Positions 58,305 to 64,000 of a stretch of 64,000 bases of DNA are shown here, piece after piece (positions within the stretch are counted from its first letter, which is position 1; each line of letters opens with the position of its first letter). Origin of the DNA: Rhodeus uyekii (Eukaryota; Chordata; Actinopteri; Cypriniformes; Acheilognathidae); NCBI GenBank assembly GCA_037043235.1, contig JAWRVZ010000048.1, forward strand, positions 2,734,001 to 2,798,000, in the 5' to 3' direction. Below the pieces are notes generated by a model, which was given only the letters and a program-made list of their open reading frames with translations, ran no database searches and had not been told where the DNA came from. Made by a program: the position numbers and the translations under genes.

Positions 58305-58870
58305 CTCAGAGGCAGTCCTTCTCCAGGACCTCCACATCTCTGGGAGATAGCGCTCATCCAACTTGCTCTTTTTTGGACGAGCCTCCCTGGTCTCAGCTGG
58401 CCAATTGATGTTACGCACCGAGACTGTATGAGTCAACACCTCAATTAGCTCCTCAAATGTTGGGAAGGAGGATGGTGAGTCCTTGTCCCCAGTGTCGCCG
58501 CCAATGACATCCATTTCCTCAGAGCTGGACAGTTGCAGTGCCAACGCCTCAGTCAGGTCCGGAGAAACCGCCACTTCCGAAGCATGCTTCCGAAACCTGA
58601 CAGAGACTGGATCTGCCAGGTAAGGGCTGATATGAGGCTGGGCCCGTCTCAACCCGCTCTGACAGATCCATTTGCGAACTCCAGGACATAGAGCACTGCT
58701 GAATCTCAGCTGCACCGGGACCCGAGCCCTGGGGTCTGCAACCAGGAGGGAGCAAAGCTCACCCAGAGAGAACTGCTCTCAGTCCTCGCAGCGACAGGAC
58801 TTTTATGATCTGGTTCAGGACCTCCCTGACCCGTGTCACTCATTCACAGAGTGCCTTGCCTATCTTCACT
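58305..58870 (-). pseudogene. Decayed DIRS gag-like fragment
   Basis: The minus strand retains the middle of the DIRS ORF1. FEELIEVLTHTVSVRNINWP followed by AETREARPKKSKLDERYLP aligns with residues about 160-206 of the intact ORF at 1975-3438. In another frame, SGPGAAEIQQ and SWSSQMDLSE align with its residues about 80-105, and CEQFSL-like sequence is recognisable before that. At least one frameshift separates the blocks. The protein stops at 58302. Confidence 0.82.
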
Positions 58871-60496
58871 ACCATTCCTAAATTTCCCGCGGCCTCATGG
58901 GATAGTAATAATATGCACACTTCAGAATCTCACTGGAAGTACCATGTCATGTCATTTTGACTTACTCTTTAGTAAATAATGTGAATTTGGACATCCATAC
59001 ATTTTATTTTATTTTTTAGTGTGTGAAAGAGCAGCCATGCTCTTTAGGTTAACCAAAAACGTCCTAGCAGGTGTGAGTTGGAGTTAGACGGAGTTGAACT
59101 CTGAGGAATTGAGTTTGAGACAACTGTATCACATTTAAACTCATGTTTTATGAGTTTAATGTTTATGTTTCTGTGAGAGATGGACATAAAGAAAATAGTC
59201 TTTAAATTAAGAGTTCTGTTGATGTGTTTAGATCAAAAATGATTCATTGTACTTTGTACGTCTGGCAAACGCTGCAAACACTCCTGATTCCAAGAAATGT
59301 AGATCCGACTTCCCAGCAGTGATGAGGGCAGGTTTAATGAAAGAGTAGTATACCTCTGACATGTGTATATTTAGTTCTGAATTATCTAAAGTATCATGAT
59401 GAATGAAAATGCAGCCATCATTGAAGAAAGCACACTAGTGTGTTATTAGCAGCTCTATGGCATAATGGTTCACTGAAAAACACAAAATGAATGGAAACTT
59501 TAATGCAGCTGTTTTTTGCTTTTATTTATTTTCTCTGATCTCTTTCGGGGAGTCTACATGTTTGCAGTTTGCACATAATAATTTTGAACAATGAATAAAA
59601 CATGTACATCGTTCATCCATTATCATGTAGTCATTTAGTAGATACTTGTATCCAAAGGGACCAGCAGTGAAGTCATGTTAAAAGCTTAGAGTGTGTTTAG
59701 TTTTTCTGTTTTTTTTTTCAACATGTCTCTTGGCTTTATGTAGCTTTTCCCGGTGCGGCTAGGTTTGTCATACCAATAAACTATTTTCAATTGAATTTTG
59801 AAATCAAGTTCCTGGCCGAGTAATTGTTCTAATTATTTTGCACAGTGTACGTGTCAGATACGAAAAAAGCGTTTTGTTTTCAGACTGTCTCAGTAATTAT
59901 TTCGTTCTTGTTTTTAACTTCCAAACTTAAAAGTGAGAACATCATAGCTTCTTAATTAATGAAAGCCATGTAATTTTGATAGTATTGGACAAAACTTAAT
60001 GCGCCTGGGCTTGTGGTCAGGTAAAAAAAAATGCCATTATTTGCCAATTAGCCGTCTAAAAGCCTGTATATCAAAGGTGAACAGTGTCGCCTGGCTTGCA
60101 TCAAAACAGTGACATGGCTTTTGAAAGTTGCCCTATTTTCAGACATCACCTTGATCTTCACTCCATCCTTTAGTCTTTAAAAAAAACGATTTTTTCCTCT
60201 CAAAGTGCATGAGGTTCCTGCTGTATTCAGCTATTCCTCAACTCCAGACATTAGCCTTGCACATCTGTAACAAGTAAGCAGAAATCCACACATTATGAAA
60301 TACAACATCCCCTCACATGCTCATTAAAAATAATTATAATAATTTAAATCACAAGTAAACTCTAGCCCTTTCTTCTTAACACATTTTAAGTAACAATATA
60401 ATTAACAAAAAGAATAATCCTCAAAATAAATTTAACCATAGTAACAAGTTTACTGCAATAGTTAAACCATAATTGTTTTTATGTTTATGTTTTATA
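58871..60496. other. Noncoding DNA with an L2-tail scrap
   Basis: Positions 59632-59662 (CATTTAGTAGATACTTGTAT, then CCAAAGGGACC) look like a remnant of the L2/Maui 3' tail or a SINE tail on the minus strand. Otherwise AT-rich and unassigned. Confidence 0.5.
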
Positions 60497-60498
60497 TA

Positions 60499-61701
60499 CA
60501 GTGGAGTTCACTTATCTCGAGTCACAGTTAACTCGCCAATCCTGTTATGTCAACGGTGTTGAAGCGGAACCGCCAAACTCCCTATTTGTCTTAGTATTTT
60601 CAATTCTTTTATGTCGATTCGTTAATGTCGCCACATCTAATACCTCGATGCCATCTAATACCCCATGCCATCTAATACCTCGAGCACAAAAGAGGGACAA
60701 AATCGTCACTTCACATGGTTATTTCGTGACTAATTTGCATACCTAGTTCACTGTGCATGCGCTGAGTTTGCTTTGCACGTGGATTGCGGTGCGCTCACGG
60801 TTCGCTCCCAGTCGTTGATCTCGTCTGAGGGATAACACACTGTAGCGTCCCGCACGTTTTTTGTGATTTTGTGAGCAATCTTCGTTTCAATTGTTGGAGA
60901 ATATAATAGAATATAGAATCGTAGGTGGTTTTTATTGTATTATTTTGCATATGCCTTTTGTTGTTAGCAAACATATACACAGTACAGTGTATGTAATTTT
61001 TTTTTGATGAATGCCGATCGCTTCAAACAAATCGCGTATCAGTGTATATTGTAACACTGTTGTGTAAAAAGACACCAAAAACACGAGCATGTACATTCTC
61101 ATTTAATAACTCACATCATGTACATCAATAAATTTTCATTTTTCTTTCTTGCGAGGGTTTATGTCTTTGGCACTCTGACTGCTGGCGCTTCACTTCAACT
61201 ATCACTCTGATAGGCTGTCTGACCTGTCAATCATGCAAGAAGACGTGATTGGCTGTGCTGCATGAGGGCGGGCTCTTCTCATCTCATCCGATGATCAACA
61301 CAACACACTTCTTAAAGGGATGAGCTGCAGAGTGCAGCGGAGGAGAATGCTTTTTCTTTTTGTTCAGATTCTGACTTGTGTTTGTTTTTTTATTGTGTGA
61401 ATTTTGCGCACAAGCACTGTGTACCGAGCGTGAACTGTTATGGATAATTGAAGTCATGCCAGCAACATTTGAATTCGAAATGTGATCTTACACAAAAAAA
61501 GTTCATCAGTCTATGGGTGCGGGTTATGCCAACGATTTTTTTACACAAAACCCAAAACCAGCTGGCTATGTGAGCATGCGGATTATTTGCGTCTGCGAGT
61601 TATATGTGGGGTAATATATGTTATATGAGTTATCTTGCTAAACTGTTATCTCGATGGTTTTTTGCAACCCCCGAGGCCGTCGACGTAACCGAACTCCACT
61701 G
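60499..61701 (+). mobile_element. Non-autonomous pogo-like element, family X copy 2, with nested insertion
   Basis: The left end CAGTGGAGTTCACTTATCTC is preceded by TA (60497-60498). The right end, read inward, is CAGTGGAGTTCGGTTACGTC. It is collinear with the inverted copy at 3784-4631 across 60499-61030 and 61610-61701. The extra central 570 bp is a nested insertion. The right-hand TA duplication has been absorbed by a TG/TA microsatellite. No transposase ORF is present. Confidence 0.85.
61040..61610. mobile_element. Nested insertion in family X copy 2, unclassified MITE-like
   Basis: This segment is absent from the copy at 3784-4631. Its right part contains GGTGCGGGTTATGCC, ATGCGGATTATTTGCG and CTGCGAGTTATATG, spaced motifs typical of subterminal regions of some Tc1/pogo-like MITEs. 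Exact boundaries are uncertain. Confidence 0.45.

Positions 61702-64000
<2,299 letters not shown>

Noticed and set aside
55505..58870. One interrupted DIRS element covering both fragments
   Set aside because: The recombinase fragment is on the plus strand and the gag fragment on the minus strand, separated by nearly 2 kb of unrelated DNA, so they are treated as separate remnants.

Overview
The window looks like teleost fish nuclear DNA, probably an otophysan such as a cyprinid or catfish relative; the species cannot be fixed from sequence alone. The evidence is an AT-rich background, many Tc1/mariner-type transposons, fish-type L2/Maui LINEs, a tRNA-derived SINE with a LINE-like tail, DIRS1-type retrotransposons, and very long (TA)n, (CA)n and (ATT)n arrays. 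I recognise no exon of a conserved host gene. The region is therefore either intergenic or a large intron, and almost everything identifiable in it is a mobile element or a simple repeat.

Layout. Positions 1-3690 hold the 5' part of a DIRS1-like retrotransposon on the minus strand. It is GC-rich, with an intact gag-like ORF and an uninterrupted reverse transcriptase/RNase H ORF that runs off the left edge. A non-autonomous pogo-like DNA element follows (3784-4631). Its sister copy lies inverted at the far end (60499-61701) and carries a nested insertion. From 5 to 19 kb the sequence is AT-rich and noncoding, with SINE copies (5.6 and 9.1 kb), a MITE remnant (7.1 kb) and a 3' fragment of a second pogo-like family (11.1-11.8 kb). 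From 19.4 to 20.3 kb lies a decayed Tc1 element interrupted by two adjacent palindromes, one with a 203-bp (TA)n core.

The second pogo-like family recurs at 25.4 kb, where a solo LTR with a perfect 5-bp target duplication is inserted in it. Tc1-like remnants lie at 28.9-30.0 and 32.4-33.0 kb. A third pogo-like element (38.5-39.3 kb) contains a 106-bp tandem duplication and a hAT end. L2-clade LINE remnants lie on the minus strand at 40.5-41.7 and 48.6-49.5 kb. A hAT element with a perfect 8-bp target duplication is at 45.4-46.0 kb, and a piggyBac-like MITE flanked by TTAA is at 50.6-51.2 kb.

From 55 to 59 kb are a hAT-like MITE, a decayed DIRS tyrosine-recombinase fragment on the plus strand, a Tc1 terminal fragment, and a decayed DIRS gag fragment on the minus strand. 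The rest is AT-rich DNA with microsatellites.

There is no operon-like cooperation here. Functional relations exist only inside elements: the DIRS gag and RT/RNase H ORFs belong to one replication cycle, and the non-autonomous elements depend on transposases encoded elsewhere. Two short ORFs (a cysteine-rich one at 34.0-34.2 kb and one with weak dUTPase-like features at 50.0-50.4 kb) are the only candidates for coding sequence not explained by recognised repeats. Both are uncertain. Family names are assigned from recall of motifs and termini, without any database search.
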